Positions 26,268 to 35,099 of a stretch of DNA of 64,000 bases are shown piece after piece. The stretch covers positions 28,585-92,584 of the forward strand of contig JAOZHR010000025.1 in assembly GCA_026014805.1 (NCBI GenBank), read 5' to 3'. Each line of letters begins with the position of its first letter. Position 1 is the first letter of the stretch. The notes beneath the pieces were generated by a model that ran no database searches, was not told the origin of the DNA, and saw nothing but the letters and a program-made list of their open reading frames with translations. This DNA is from Candidatus Bathyarchaeota archaeon. Lineage in GTDB: Archaea > Thermoproteota > Bathyarchaeia > Bathyarchaeales > SOJC01. Position numbers and translations under genes: made by a program.

Positions 26268-27088
26268 AAGTGCTAAAAGTTGAAACACGGGAAAAGAAAA
26301 TCGCTTGGGCAGTCTCTATCGGTTTAGGTCTCGTTATAGTAGCGACAGCAGTCATAACATTAGCGGGAAAACCCCTTTTTGACGAGTATCTTTTTTTCGC
26401 TACAGTAGTTGCTGTATTTCCTACTGCAGTGCTAAATTATTTAGAATACCGCTGGCAAAAATCAATAGACGAACACTTGCCCGACTTGTTTAGAAGCATT
26501 GTTCAGGCTCAACAGACAGGTATGCCTTTACCTCAAGCCTTGGAAGAAGCCTCAAAACGAAATTATGGTCCCCTAACTGCGGAGTTAAGGAAAATGGTGA
26601 ATCAGATGTCTTGGGGTTTATCTTTTGAAGAGGCATTTCAAGAGTTTGGTAAGCGTGTTGACACTGCTCTAGTGCAGAGGACTGTACCTTTGATTATTGA
26701 GGCTAGCCGATCTGGAGGGCGCGTGGAGAAGGTCTTTGCTCCGATGGAAAGCTTTATTCAATCCACTCTTAACATGGAGAAGGAGCGAAAGGCTCAAACA
26801 AGACCTTACATCGCAATAATTTATGTTGCATTTTTTGTCTTCGTTTTTACTATAGTATTGCTTTTCAAAACGTTCTTCGTAAAAATGGGCGGTTCACCAA
26901 TCATCGGTTTTTCCGCATTAACTTCTGAAGAAGCGTGGCGCATTTTCTTCCACATGAGCCTTATGCAAGCGTTTTTCGGCGGATTAGTTGCTGGAAAAAT
27001 GGGTGAAGGAACCGTAAGCGCTGGGTTGAAACATAGTGTAATTCTCATGGCAACTGGATATGCTACTTTGAAACTGTTTACTTGGTGA
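26261..27088 (+). CDS. T2SS-F/TadC-like pilus platform membrane protein 2
   Basis: The 275-residue protein has two N-terminal helices (AVSIGLGLVIVATAVITLAG and LFFATVVAVFPTAVLNYL), a T2SSF helical bundle (SIVQAQQTGMPLPQALEEAS, EASRSGGRVEKVFAPM) and C-terminal helices (YIAIIYVAFFVFVFTIVLLF). It begins at GTG 26261, overlapping the previous gene by 7 nt. Archaeal pilus systems often use two such proteins that pair in the platform. Confidence 0.85.
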   Translation: MVKVLKVETREKKIAWAVSIGLGLVIVATAVITLAGKPLFDEYLFFATVVAVFPTAVLNYLEYRWQKSIDEHLPDLFRSIVQAQQTGMPLPQALEEASKRNYGPLTAELRKMVNQMSWGLSFEEAFQEFGKRVDTALVQRTVPLIIEASRSGGRVEKVFAPMESFIQSTLNMEKERKAQTRPYIAIIYVAFFVFVFTIVLLFKTFFVKMGGSPIIGFSALTSEEAWRIFFHMSLMQAFFGGLVAGKMGEGTVSAGLKHSVILMATGYATLKLFTW

Positions 27089-27093
27089 TTGTG

Positions 27094-27495
27094 ATGAGGC
27101 GATTTTTAAGGAATAAGCGTGGAGTTACGCCTGTTCTAAGTAATGTTCTACTTACTGTTGTGGCTGTGGCGGCCATGTCTTTGGCGGCTTCAGCTACCTA
27201 TGTGATAACCGACAACATGCATCAAATTATGGGAGAACGCGTTGTCGCAGAGGATGTATGGTTTACACCTGATGGAATTTCGATTTATCTCCGTAATATA
27301 GGAAAAGTGGCGATTGAAGTGTCATCGGTGTATGTGGACTTCACAAGCCAATCCTTTACACCGCTCACGCTGGAAGTTGGGGATCATGGATGGCTAAATG
27401 TTACTTTCAGTTGGGATGCTGGTGGCGTGCAGCATATAAACGTAGTGACTAGTAGAGGAACGAAAATTGTCGACTATTATAAGGCACCTTCATAG
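27094..27495 (+). CDS. Archaeal pilin-like protein (class III signal peptide)
   Basis: About 133 residues. MRRFLRNKRGVTPVLSNVLL has the basic n-region and the Lys-Arg-Gly cleavage context of archaeal prepilins, followed by the hydrophobic helix TVVAVAAMSLAASATYVI. The rest is a small beta domain (DVWFTPDGISIYLRNIGKVA) like archaeal flagellin/pilin globular domains. ATG 27094 is preferred to GTG 27082 because GGTGATT lies just upstream. It is probably a subunit of the fibre. Confidence 0.8.
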   Translation: MRRFLRNKRGVTPVLSNVLLTVVAVAAMSLAASATYVITDNMHQIMGERVVAEDVWFTPDGISIYLRNIGKVAIEVSSVYVDFTSQSFTPLTLEVGDHGWLNVTFSWDAGGVQHINVVTSRGTKIVDYYKAPS

Positions 27496-28831
27496 GTTTA
27501 GACGCAATAAGCGTGGCATTAGCAACATCATAGTTATAGTGCTAAGCCTTGTCATTCTAGTGATAGTGGCCTCTAACGTCATCTTGTGGAGTTATCAGAT
27601 GAACCAGCTTGACTGGGAAAAAATGCAAGAGAAGCTCAAAATCACAGATGTTGCGAGAATAAACAGCTCAGTATGGTTCACAACGCAAAGCGAATATACA
27701 GTAAGCATTGGCAGCCACATCAATAGCACTTACCAAGATACAACTGCTGTTGACAATTCATACGAAACTTTTCAAGAAGAAAACCAGACAACAATCCACC
27801 CAAATGCTGCTGGACATTATGCAGAATGGGGCACAGAAGTTCCTACAGAAACGGCACATTGGAACTGCTGCAACGAAGACCCTCCTGACGACGACAATTC
27901 CTATGTCCAAACAACGACTCAAAGTTGGCGAAGAGAAGTGTACAGCTTGAAGGACATCGCAGGCTCTGGAAACATCAATTGGGTCAGAGTGTACATAAGA
28001 GCAAAACACAACAATGTCCTAGGACCTGCATCTTACATCAGAACACTAATCAGAACGCATGACACAGATCATACGTCTGAAAACATAGCTCTGACGACAT
28101 CTTACCAGAATTTGAACACACAGTACGATACAAACCCTCTTTCGGGGGCACCATGGACTTGGGATGAAGTTAATTCTTTGCAAGCAGGAGCCTTTGCCAG
28201 AAGTTTCGAAGACAGATTCGTCAGGCTAACAAAGGTTTGGGTAGTTGTCAACCATGGTGCAATTGTTGACATAAATGGAATTTTCACGATGGATATCTCT
28301 ACGTACTCCTTAACAGAGGTGAAAGGTGTAGAAGTTAGGTTAAGGTATAGAGCAAGTGATGCTGGGCAAAGGTGGTATCTAAAGGCATATAACTGGACCT
28401 CTGGAAAATACAGCGACAATGGATTCAACTCTACTGCAGGACATCTATCTACGACAGCATGGGACTATTACACCGTAGACCTTACTGACGAATGGCTGGG
28501 TTATATACGCGAAGATGGCATAATGAACATCAAATTCCACGACGAAGGCGCTGACATTAATCAAACAACTATCGATATAGACTTTCTAGCTGTTAGAGTG
28601 CTTATTGAAGGAACGTGTTTTTCCTTCAAGAGCGAAGGAGCTTTGACCTGTCACATAATCTCATTATGGATTGTTAACTCCACAATTCACACAAGATATG
28701 TGACAGAAATTTATATCAATGCAGGAGAATCAATAAACTACATCCGCACAGATATTTCATTGCCAGATGATTCCTATTTCGTAAAAGTCACAACTGAGCG
28801 GGGAAATATCGCTGTTTACTCACCAAGCTAA
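27467..28831 (+). CDS. Large minor pilin or tip adhesin with class III signal peptide
   Basis: The 454-residue protein starts at TTG 27467 after AGGAACG and overlaps the pilin gene by 29 nt. FRRNKRGISNIIVIVLSLVI is a prepilin signal and hydrophobic helix. The ectodomain is long, rich in aromatic, Asn, Ser and Thr residues, with a carbohydrate-binding-like beta sandwich (about residues 260-400: TDISLPDD and the YYTVDLTDEWLGYIREDG segment). Being far larger than the pilin before it, it may cap the fibre and bind a surface or polymer. That function is inferred. Confidence 0.7.
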   Translation: MSTIIRHLHRFRRNKRGISNIIVIVLSLVILVIVASNVILWSYQMNQLDWEKMQEKLKITDVARINSSVWFTTQSEYTVSIGSHINSTYQDTTAVDNSYETFQEENQTTIHPNAAGHYAEWGTEVPTETAHWNCCNEDPPDDDNSYVQTTTQSWRREVYSLKDIAGSGNINWVRVYIRAKHNNVLGPASYIRTLIRTHDTDHTSENIALTTSYQNLNTQYDTNPLSGAPWTWDEVNSLQAGAFARSFEDRFVRLTKVWVVVNHGAIVDINGIFTMDISTYSLTEVKGVEVRLRYRASDAGQRWYLKAYNWTSGKYSDNGFNSTAGHLSTTAWDYYTVDLTDEWLGYIREDGIMNIKFHDEGADINQTTIDIDFLAVRVLIEGTCFSFKSEGALTCHIISLWIVNSTIHTRYVTEIYINAGESINYIRTDISLPDDSYFVKVTTERGNIAVYSPS

Positions 28832-29823
28832 GAATTATTTTTTAGCTTATTGCATTTGCTTTCCAAAGCTTTTATTGCTTCTTTCGGGCTTTTCGCCTCA
28901 ATCAAGGTGATGTTGTAGAGTTTTGCCATTTTCTTCCCGTTTTCAGTTGTCTTAGGAATTGCAATTAAGCATGCGTGGTCAGGGGTAACGTCATAGATTT
29001 TGGCAAACATGGCGATTACTGGCTGCTCAGAGATAACATCCTCAGACGAAGTGGCAAGGTCTATGACTGTCATGTTTTTCGCAACATCTTGCCTAAAAGC
29101 CGTAATATCAAACATGTGACTTGCACCGGACTTTCCTCTCAAAAACCCAGGCGTTTCCACCTTGAAACCATGACTTTCCAAGAATTCTCTTATAGGTGCG
29201 ACTAGAATCCATCCAAGTGAAGCCTCTTTTTTTGATTCGTCGCTTAATTTGTATGAGTAAACGTTTTCGTAGACAGCATCTTCAAAAGTAAAATTTTTGT
29301 GGCAGTCTCGGCAGAAATGAGATGGAACGGCAATGTCAAAGCTCTTTTTGCAGTCATTGCATGTGCACCACATTCCAGCTTTTCTGTAATCAACATCTGG
29401 CTTAACCAGTTCTTTGCTGCATCTTGGGCAAACAAGCTTGTCTCCCCTTTTGAAGGGCTCTTCTGTGTCAATATACCCACATTGCAGATGTTCTATCAAG
29501 GCGCTCTTTCTAATGTTGAACGATTTGCAATGGGGACAATTATAATGTATTGAGACTTTTGGCGAGCTGCAATAGGGGCAAAACAGGATTTTATCATACA
29601 GTTCTCTCTTTAGAATTCCAAATTTGCTTAATTCGGCCAAAAAGTCTTCAACTTTCGCAGAGTCTCCTAAAATTGCTTCAATAAGAGGATACTTGTAACC
29701 GCGATTTGGATCAAAAACAGGGCCTAATTTTGCAATTTCTCCGCTTAGAAACTTGCTCAGAAACACTTGAACCAAATGATCTTTATAGAGATTCATCCTC
29801 TCTACTTTGGAAGCTTTTGACAT
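28828..29823 (-). CDS. Multi-zinc-ribbon protein (TackOD1-like)
   Basis: The 331-residue protein has an N-terminal helical part, then five Cys pairs in succession (FCPYCSSPKVS, NCPHCKSFN, VCPRCSKEL, TCNDCKKSF, FCRDCHKNF) between residues 80 and 190. ALIEHLQCGYIDTEEPF is the signature of the TACK-archaeal TackOD1 domain. The C-terminal part (about residues 205-325) alternates strands and helices (FKVETPGFLRG, NMTVIDLAT, AMFAKIYDV) and resembles a restriction-endonuclease-like fold without a clear catalytic triad. Convergent with the pilus operon. Function unknown. Confidence 0.7.
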   Translation of the reverse strand: MSKASKVERMNLYKDHLVQVFLSKFLSGEIAKLGPVFDPNRGYKYPLIEAILGDSAKVEDFLAELSKFGILKRELYDKILFCPYCSSPKVSIHYNCPHCKSFNIRKSALIEHLQCGYIDTEEPFKRGDKLVCPRCSKELVKPDVDYRKAGMWCTCNDCKKSFDIAVPSHFCRDCHKNFTFEDAVYENVYSYKLSDESKKEASLGWILVAPIREFLESHGFKVETPGFLRGKSGASHMFDITAFRQDVAKNMTVIDLATSSEDVISEQPVIAMFAKIYDVTPDHACLIAIPKTTENGKKMAKLYNITLIEAKSPKEAIKALESKCNKLKNNS

Positions 29824-29978
29824 TGTCCCTTACCTGACTTTTCCTGTCATCACGCCATTTGCTGATAGTTTAGGATTGCTTAACTTCGCTCTTAAACATT
29901 TCCAGCATTCGGTTTTGCTTTTTTGGAGAATAGATGTGTCAACGCGAAAACTTTTAAAACAGCATAAGGCTTTTTCAT

Positions 29979-30170
29979 ATGCGCTTCGTAAAGGAGAAAA
30001 AACGGTTGTCCAAAGTCAAACAGTTAGTTCGTTGTCCAAAATGCGGTTTCACCTTTGACATTAGTTATGGAAGAGCTTTTGCATGTTCAGGATGCCCGTC
30101 TGTTGTTCAATGTAGCAGTGCAAAGTGTCCAAAGTGCAAGCACGAATTTCCATTACCCAAAAGCGTCTAA
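29979..30170 (+). CDS. Small zinc-ribbon protein
   Basis: The 63-residue protein has VRCPKCGFTFDI, a central CSGC and a C-terminal CPKCKHEF, giving four Cys pairs or clusters able to bind two zinc ions. A TATA-like CTTTTAAAA about 25 bases upstream and no ribosome-binding site suggest a leaderless transcript starting at the ATG. No wider domain. It may be an adaptor or a rubredoxin-like protein. Confidence 0.65.
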   Translation: MRFVKEKKRLSKVKQLVRCPKCGFTFDISYGRAFACSGCPSVVQCSSAKCPKCKHEFPLPKSV

Positions 30171-30328
30171 CTTGAAAGCTAGTTCTTGGCAAAGTGGGCA
30201 CCGGAATAGTTGATTTATGTCGTATGAAAACTTGTCGATTTAAGATTTCAGAATTCGCAATTCATCTTTCTCTTCTTCATGCCAATATGTTCAAATCAAC
30301 TAGTCAGAAAATTATTGTGAGAAGGATT

Positions 30329-30371
30329 ACTCTTTTAAAGAATTAAATAATTAGAGTATGACTCTTTTAAA
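30329..30371. repeat. Two direct repeats of ACTCTTTTAAA in a promoter region
   Basis: The 11-base element occurs at 30329-30339 and 30361-30371, spaced 32 bases (about three helical turns). The second copy contains TTTTAAAA and is positioned as a TATA box for the gene at 30387. It may be an alternative promoter or a tandem regulator site. The 30171-30386 gap holds nothing else I can support. Confidence 0.35.
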
Positions 30372-30386
30372 AGTGAAGGAATCTGC

Positions 30387-30605
30387 ATGAGAAAAATCTA
30401 TGGGCTTTTACTAATTATAGCGCTATGCTTTATTCTAATTCCAGTAATCGCTTATTTCTTAGGTGGCTGGTACGCTTATTGGGGGCATGCTTTGCTTGCA
30501 ATAGTGGCCGTTCTAGCAGTTTTCATAAAAACCCGCTACTACTGGGAGGAGATTGAATGGCGCCACCAATACCTGAAACGGGGTCAGAAATGGCCGTTGG
30601 CGTAA
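30387..30605 (+). CDS. Small membrane protein 1
   Basis: The 72-residue protein has two hydrophobic helices: GLLLIIALCFILIPVIAYFL and WYAYWGHALLAIVAVLAVFI, followed by a charged tail (KTRYYWEEIEWRHQYLKRGQ). AGGA lies a few bases before the ATG. It overlaps the next small membrane gene by 49 bases. No family recognised; the pair may act as one membrane complex. Confidence 0.55.
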   Translation: MRKIYGLLLIIALCFILIPVIAYFLGGWYAYWGHALLAIVAVLAVFIKTRYYWEEIEWRHQYLKRGQKWPLA

Positions 30606-30733
30606 TCACTGCCATAGCAGCATTCCTGACCACAAGCATTCTCTTGGGTTTTTTCATGAGGAAGAAACGAAAGTTTGTTTCAAAAGCCATCAGATGTCTA
30701 GCAAGTTTTAAGTGTAGCAATGTTTCATTCTAA
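30557..30733 (+). CDS. Small membrane protein 2
   Basis: This 58-residue product comes from ATG 30557 with a strong GGGAGGA site 6 bases upstream. It has one transmembrane helix (GVITAIAAFLTTSILLGFFM) and a basic tail (RKKRKFVSKAIRCLASFKC). It overlaps the gene before it and ends just before the acyl-CoA dehydrogenase. Strong ribosome binding and typical membrane-protein composition support it despite its size. Confidence 0.5.
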   Translation: MAPPIPETGSEMAVGVITAIAAFLTTSILLGFFMRKKRKFVSKAIRCLASFKCSNVSF

Positions 30734-30758
30734 TACTCCAAAAGTCGTGTTTAATTTG

Positions 30759-32285
30759 ATGGAGATATTTCCATGGTGGAATGAAAAGCAGAAGAAACTG
30801 GCTGAAGAAGCAAAAACTTTCGCCGACAAGAACTTGTCGAAAGGAGAAGAAGTCGCTTGGACCCAAGAATTTCCTTCAACCCTTCTTAAAGAAGTAGCAG
30901 AGAAGGGGTGGTTCGGTGCTCTCATTCCAAAAGAATATGGTGGTATAGAACTTGGCGTAACGGGCTCTTGCATCATTGCGGAGGAACTTGGTCGCATATG
31001 TGCTGCACTGACAGCGGCCTATTCGGTAACCATGTTTGGCGGTGTAGAACAACCCATAAAGTTTGGCAATGAAGAACAAAAGCGAAAGTGGTTGCCCCAA
31101 GTTGCAAAAGGCATGCTCGGAGGCATCTGTATAACCGAACCCGGTGTGGGTTCAGATGCGGCAAGCATCGAAACGACGGCGACACAGGAGGGCGACCACT
31201 ATGTGTTTAATGGCAAGAAACGTTTTATTACCAATGCAGGTATGGGCGACATTTATTGTGTGTATGCTAGGACCAGCGACCATCCCGAAGACAGAGCAAA
31301 GTATAGGCATCTTAGTGCATTTATCGTTGAGAAAGATACACCAGGATTTTCCCTTGAGCGAATCAACGAGTTGGGAGGGTGGATTGGACTTCCCAATGGA
31401 TACTTGGACTTTGATGATGCAAAGGTGCCTATGAGTTCTCGTTTGGGAGCCGAAGGCGAGGGTTGGACGATTCTTGTGGACGGGTTGAACTTTGAGAGAA
31501 ATCTTTTCGCAGCTGGGATGCTTGGTCCTATGCGAGAAGCCATACGATATGCTGTTGGTCACTCAGAAAGACGTATTCAGTTCAAACAACCGTCAATTAA
31601 TTTTGAGATTAATCAATTCAAAATTGCCGACATGTTTGCGAGACTGCGGACCGCACGATTACTTGTGTATCACTCAGCACATCTTATGGACGTGAAAGCA
31701 GACGCCGTGATGGAAGCAACGAACGCCAAGCTCTACACGTCAGAAGCCTACGAGAGACATATGATTGACGCGATGCAGGTTATGGGCGGAGATGGTTGGA
31801 CACGGTTCTACCCAGTTGAAGCACTCATGAGAGACACCCAAGTCAACAAATTAGGCGCCGGAACCAGCGAAGTGATGAGAATGGTTCTGTTCAGACAGGG
31901 AATACGCACAATGGCTGAGGAGCTGAAGATGCCGCACCGTCACATGCATCCTACATTAGGAGTACCTATCTCAACCTTAAGCCTCTCACCTATCACAGAA
32001 ATTAATGAAAAAACTGTGCTTGAAATGCTGGCAGAAGACTACAAAGTAAACCCAGGACTTTACATGAGCCGCAACGACATGAAAGCACTCTTAACAGGCG
32101 TGACAGATGAAAAGCTTGACAGCATCATAACCGCGTTAGAAGCCAAAGGACTCGTTAAACTCCATCGTGACAGAAAAAGAAGAATTGCTTTGGCAAAAGC
32201 CTCATACAAAGGGTTGAAAGAAGCAAAACCGCTTGAAGATTATAAATGGTTCCCTGAGTGGGCTAAGAAGCAACTCAACATCTAA
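30759..32285 (+). CDS. Acyl-CoA dehydrogenase with C-terminal winged-helix-like extension
   Basis: About 508 residues from ATG 30759 (30720 is an upstream alternative in the same frame). The ACAD domains run in order: N-terminal helices, the beta domain with ICITEPGVGSDAASIETTA (FAD contact) and the C-terminal helical domain with AMQVMGGDGWTRFYPVEALM and AGTSEVMRMVLFRQG; the base Glu of the usual EGTSE is shifted to the Gly-Thr-Ser-Glu segment. ACADs introduce a 2,3 double bond into acyl-CoA. The last about 110 residues (LEMLAEDYKVNPGLYMSRND, KLDSIITALEAKGLVKLHRD) look like a winged helix, an uncommon fusion. Substrate may be glutaryl-CoA or a cyclic acyl-CoA. Confidence 0.85.
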   Translation: MEIFPWWNEKQKKLAEEAKTFADKNLSKGEEVAWTQEFPSTLLKEVAEKGWFGALIPKEYGGIELGVTGSCIIAEELGRICAALTAAYSVTMFGGVEQPIKFGNEEQKRKWLPQVAKGMLGGICITEPGVGSDAASIETTATQEGDHYVFNGKKRFITNAGMGDIYCVYARTSDHPEDRAKYRHLSAFIVEKDTPGFSLERINELGGWIGLPNGYLDFDDAKVPMSSRLGAEGEGWTILVDGLNFERNLFAAGMLGPMREAIRYAVGHSERRIQFKQPSINFEINQFKIADMFARLRTARLLVYHSAHLMDVKADAVMEATNAKLYTSEAYERHMIDAMQVMGGDGWTRFYPVEALMRDTQVNKLGAGTSEVMRMVLFRQGIRTMAEELKMPHRHMHPTLGVPISTLSLSPITEINEKTVLEMLAEDYKVNPGLYMSRNDMKALLTGVTDEKLDSIITALEAKGLVKLHRDRKRRIALAKASYKGLKEAKPLEDYKWFPEWAKKQLNI

Positions 32286-32338
32286 GATGCACGCACATAT
32301 GTACTCAGCAAATTTATCAGTACTAGAGGAGATATGAA

Positions 32339-33487
32339 ATGGGTGTTGCAATTGTAGGAGTGGGGCAAACCCCTTTTAGTAGAAGTTGCGGGACAAGTAT
32401 TCGAGAGCTGTGCTTCAAGGCATTCAGGGACGCTCTCGAAGACATCAATCTCGCACCTAAGGAGATAGACACCTCTGTGATTTGTTCCGCTCCAGAGTAT
32501 GATAAGCAGAGAAGCCCAGCTGGACTGATATCTGAATATCTCGGTCTAACCCCCAAGCCAACGTTCTACGCCGAGTCTATTTGCTCTTCAAGCAGTACAG
32601 GGGTAAAAGTTGGGTACAGCTTCGTAAAATCCAAACTTCACGATATAGTTGCAGTAATCGGTTTCCAAAAGATGTCAGAAATATCCTCAGCAGAAGTCCA
32701 AGAAAGGATGGGTAGAGGCGCAGATATACAATGGGAGTCACCCTTCGGCACCATGATGCCAGCTGGCTATGCAATGTTCGCCCACGCCCACATGCAAAAA
32801 TATGGAACCACTGAAGAGCAGCTGGCAAAGATTAAGATTAAAAGCGCAAAATACTCGCTCTTAAACCCCTTGGCTATGTATCGAAGAGCAGTAACGTTGG
32901 AAGAGTGTCTAGAAGCTAGAGTTATAGCAAGCCCATTAAAGATGTTTGACTGTTGCGCAAACGCAGATGGCGCTTCGTGCGTGATCATGGCAAGTGAAGA
33001 AAAGGCCAAGAAGATAACGGACACCCCGGTTTGGGTGGCAGGGATAGGCGCTGCAAGCGATACTCTATCCACAACGAGTAGGACTAATTTAACTGGTCTT
33101 GACTGTGCGATTAATGCTGGAAAGCAGGCTTACAGGATGGCTCATGTAGAGGCAAAGGATGTGGATGTGGCGGAGGTGCATGACTGCTTTACGATAGCTG
33201 AAATGATGGCATATGAAAACCTGGGCTTTTGCAAACCTGGCGAGGGAGGTAAGCTAATTGATGAATCACAAACGTACATTGGGGGCAAGATCCCTGTGAA
33301 TGTTGATGGAGGGTTGCTGTCTAAAGGACATCCAATAGGTGCAACCGGGGGTTCGCAAATCAGAACGATTGTGTTCCAACTCCAAGGAATAGCCGGCAAA
33401 ACCCAGGTTGACGGCGCTGAAATCGGTCTAGTCCATAACATTGGTGGGATTGGATTGTATGGAAATGTGACGATACTGCGAAGGTGA
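32339..33487 (+). CDS. Thiolase-like acetyl-CoA acyltransferase (archaeal SCP-x type), copy 1
   Basis: The 382-residue enzyme has the nucleophilic Cys in AESICSSSSTGVK (about C82), the acid/base His in AEVHDCFTIAE, the second Cys position replaced by GLVHNIGGIGLYG (C-terminal His), and KGHPIGATG. Archaeal thiolases of this type need a partner DUF35 protein, encoded immediately after it. A GAGGAG site precedes the ATG. Expected role: thiolysis of a 3-oxoacyl-CoA such as 3-oxopimelyl-CoA or acetoacetyl-CoA, or condensation in the reverse direction. Confidence 0.85.
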   Translation: MGVAIVGVGQTPFSRSCGTSIRELCFKAFRDALEDINLAPKEIDTSVICSAPEYDKQRSPAGLISEYLGLTPKPTFYAESICSSSSTGVKVGYSFVKSKLHDIVAVIGFQKMSEISSAEVQERMGRGADIQWESPFGTMMPAGYAMFAHAHMQKYGTTEEQLAKIKIKSAKYSLLNPLAMYRRAVTLEECLEARVIASPLKMFDCCANADGASCVIMASEEKAKKITDTPVWVAGIGAASDTLSTTSRTNLTGLDCAINAGKQAYRMAHVEAKDVDVAEVHDCFTIAEMMAYENLGFCKPGEGGKLIDESQTYIGGKIPVNVDGGLLSKGHPIGATGGSQIRTIVFQLQGIAGKTQVDGAEIGLVHNIGGIGLYGNVTILRR

Positions 33488-33492
33488 TTTTC

Positions 33493-33906
33493 ATGAGTTT
33501 TAGCAAGTTTGGGAAGATAAGTTATGTTTCAGAGACTAAGGTAGCGGATTTTGTGAAGTACTTAGAGGAAGGAAAAACCATGGCAACCAGATGCAGCAAA
33601 TGTGGAAAACTCTACTTTCCTCCTAGAGCTGATTGCCCAGATGATTTGTCAATGGACATGACGTGGGAGGAGTTAAGCGGAAGATGTAAACTACTCACAT
33701 ATACCTTGGCTCATTTCGCACCAACTGGCTTCCAAGACGATTTGCCTTATACTATTGCCTTAGCACAATGTGAAGAAGGTGTAAAAGTATATGCACTTTT
33801 GAGCAAAGACATAAATGGAGACGAAATCCGCATCGGCATGGATCTCCGACTCACGCCACTCCGATTACCCAATGGCAGAATCACCTACGAGCTGAAAAAG
33901 GTTTAA
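33493..33906 (+). CDS. DUF35 OB-fold protein, partner of the upstream thiolase
   Basis: About 137 residues. A zinc-ribbon-like start (RCSKCGKLYFPPRADCP; only three Cys) is followed by the OB fold (LSGRCKLLTYTLAHFAPTGF and LPYTIALAQCEEGVKVY). DUF35 proteins bind thiolase or HMG-CoA synthase and channel CoA substrates. ATG 33493 has GGTGATT upstream, formed from the overlapping stop of the thiolase gene, so translation is coupled. Confidence 0.82.
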   Translation: MSFSKFGKISYVSETKVADFVKYLEEGKTMATRCSKCGKLYFPPRADCPDDLSMDMTWEELSGRCKLLTYTLAHFAPTGFQDDLPYTIALAQCEEGVKVYALLSKDINGDEIRIGMDLRLTPLRLPNGRITYELKKV

Positions 33907-33940
33907 GTTTAATGCATTAAATCATGGACTGGGTATTTAC

Positions 33941-35020
33941 ATGAGAGCCTATGGATCAATAAAGTTCGGTGTCGAATGCCCTAACTATCCTTGGGAAGTC
34001 ATACGCGATACTGCCATGTTGGCAGAGAAGATCGGATTCGACTCCTATTGGATTCCTGATCACCTTGTGGCTACCGGAGTAAGGCGTTGGGATGCTCTAC
34101 ACGCTTGGAGCACTCTTTGTGCCCTTGCTGTACAAACGAAAAAAATCAAGCTGGCTACTGGCGTGAGCGACACCTACCGGCATCATCCTGCTGCTTTAGC
34201 TCAAATGGCAGCGACTTGTGATGTCTTATCAGAAGGTCGGGCGATACTTGGGATAGGCCTAGGTGAGGCGATGAACCTGGTACCTTTTGGCATTCCTTAT
34301 GACAAGCCAGTGGGAAGAACGATTGAGGCTATCCAGATTATCCGAAGATTGTTTACTGAAGATTTTGTTGATTTCAAAGGGAAATACTATGAGTTGAAGA
34401 AAGCCTTCCTACGACCTAAACCCGCGGTACCGATTTCTGAAACAGAGTATCGGTCTACTGTTCCAATATTTATTGCTGCAAGTTCACCGAGAACCATGAG
34501 GGTGACAGCCCAATATGGCGACGGATGGTTGCCTGCAAACTTGGTGCCTGAAGAGTATAAGAATAACCTCGAAAAAATACGAGAAACAGCGAAGAAGTAT
34601 GAGAGAGATCCTTCGAGTATAGAGCCTGCCCATTTCATGTACGCAGTAGTTGCTAAGGACGCAGAAACCGCTAGAAAGAGTATGATGCTGACTGGTAAGA
34701 TGATGCTATTATCAAGGCCGAGGATACTCGAAAAAATTGGATTCGAACCTCCTACATACGACTTTGAGATGACATTTAAACTTGTTTTTCCGCGGGACGG
34801 GAAATCTTGGCTGGCGAAGTCTAGGGAGCTGCCAGATGATGTCGTTGAAAAGTCACCCTTCCTCTTTGGGTCGCCCGATGATATCATAGACAAGCTTGAC
34901 GAGTTCGCTAAAGCTGGTTGTCGCCACTTTGTAATGAATTTTCAGGTCTCACCAAGGATTCTGAAGGAAACCTGCCAGCTTTTCGCGGAGAAAGTTATGC
35001 CCTACTTCAAGGAGAAGTAA
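33941..35020 (+). CDS. Luciferase-like (F420-dependent type) oxidoreductase
   Basis: The 359-residue TIM-barrel enzyme shows VIRDTAMLAEKIGFDSYWIPDHL, TKKIKLATGVSDTYRHHPA, LSEGRAILGIGLGEAMNL and VPIFIAASSPRTMRVTAQYGDGWL. These are the motifs of the bacterial-luciferase-like family that includes methylenetetrahydromethanopterin reductase and F420-dependent dehydrogenases. Cofactor F420 or FMN is expected. Placed between a thiolase module and an HdrD-like Fe-S protein, it could pass electrons between F420H2 and acyl-CoA oxidation; that is inference. Confidence 0.82.
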   Translation: MRAYGSIKFGVECPNYPWEVIRDTAMLAEKIGFDSYWIPDHLVATGVRRWDALHAWSTLCALAVQTKKIKLATGVSDTYRHHPAALAQMAATCDVLSEGRAILGIGLGEAMNLVPFGIPYDKPVGRTIEAIQIIRRLFTEDFVDFKGKYYELKKAFLRPKPAVPISETEYRSTVPIFIAASSPRTMRVTAQYGDGWLPANLVPEEYKNNLEKIRETAKKYERDPSSIEPAHFMYAVVAKDAETARKSMMLTGKMMLLSRPRILEKIGFEPPTYDFEMTFKLVFPRDGKSWLAKSRELPDDVVEKSPFLFGSPDDIIDKLDEFAKAGCRHFVMNFQVSPRILKETCQLFAEKVMPYFKEK

Positions 35021-35099
35021 GCCTTCCTGAAGAGGAACACCCCAAGGTAAACGCAATCCTAAGAGAATTTATATCAAAAGCCATGCTTAAAGTGGAGAC

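Noticed and set aside
34735..34760. tRNA-like TTCGAA T-loop
   Set aside because: The motif lies inside the luciferase-like coding sequence and no cloverleaf can be formed.
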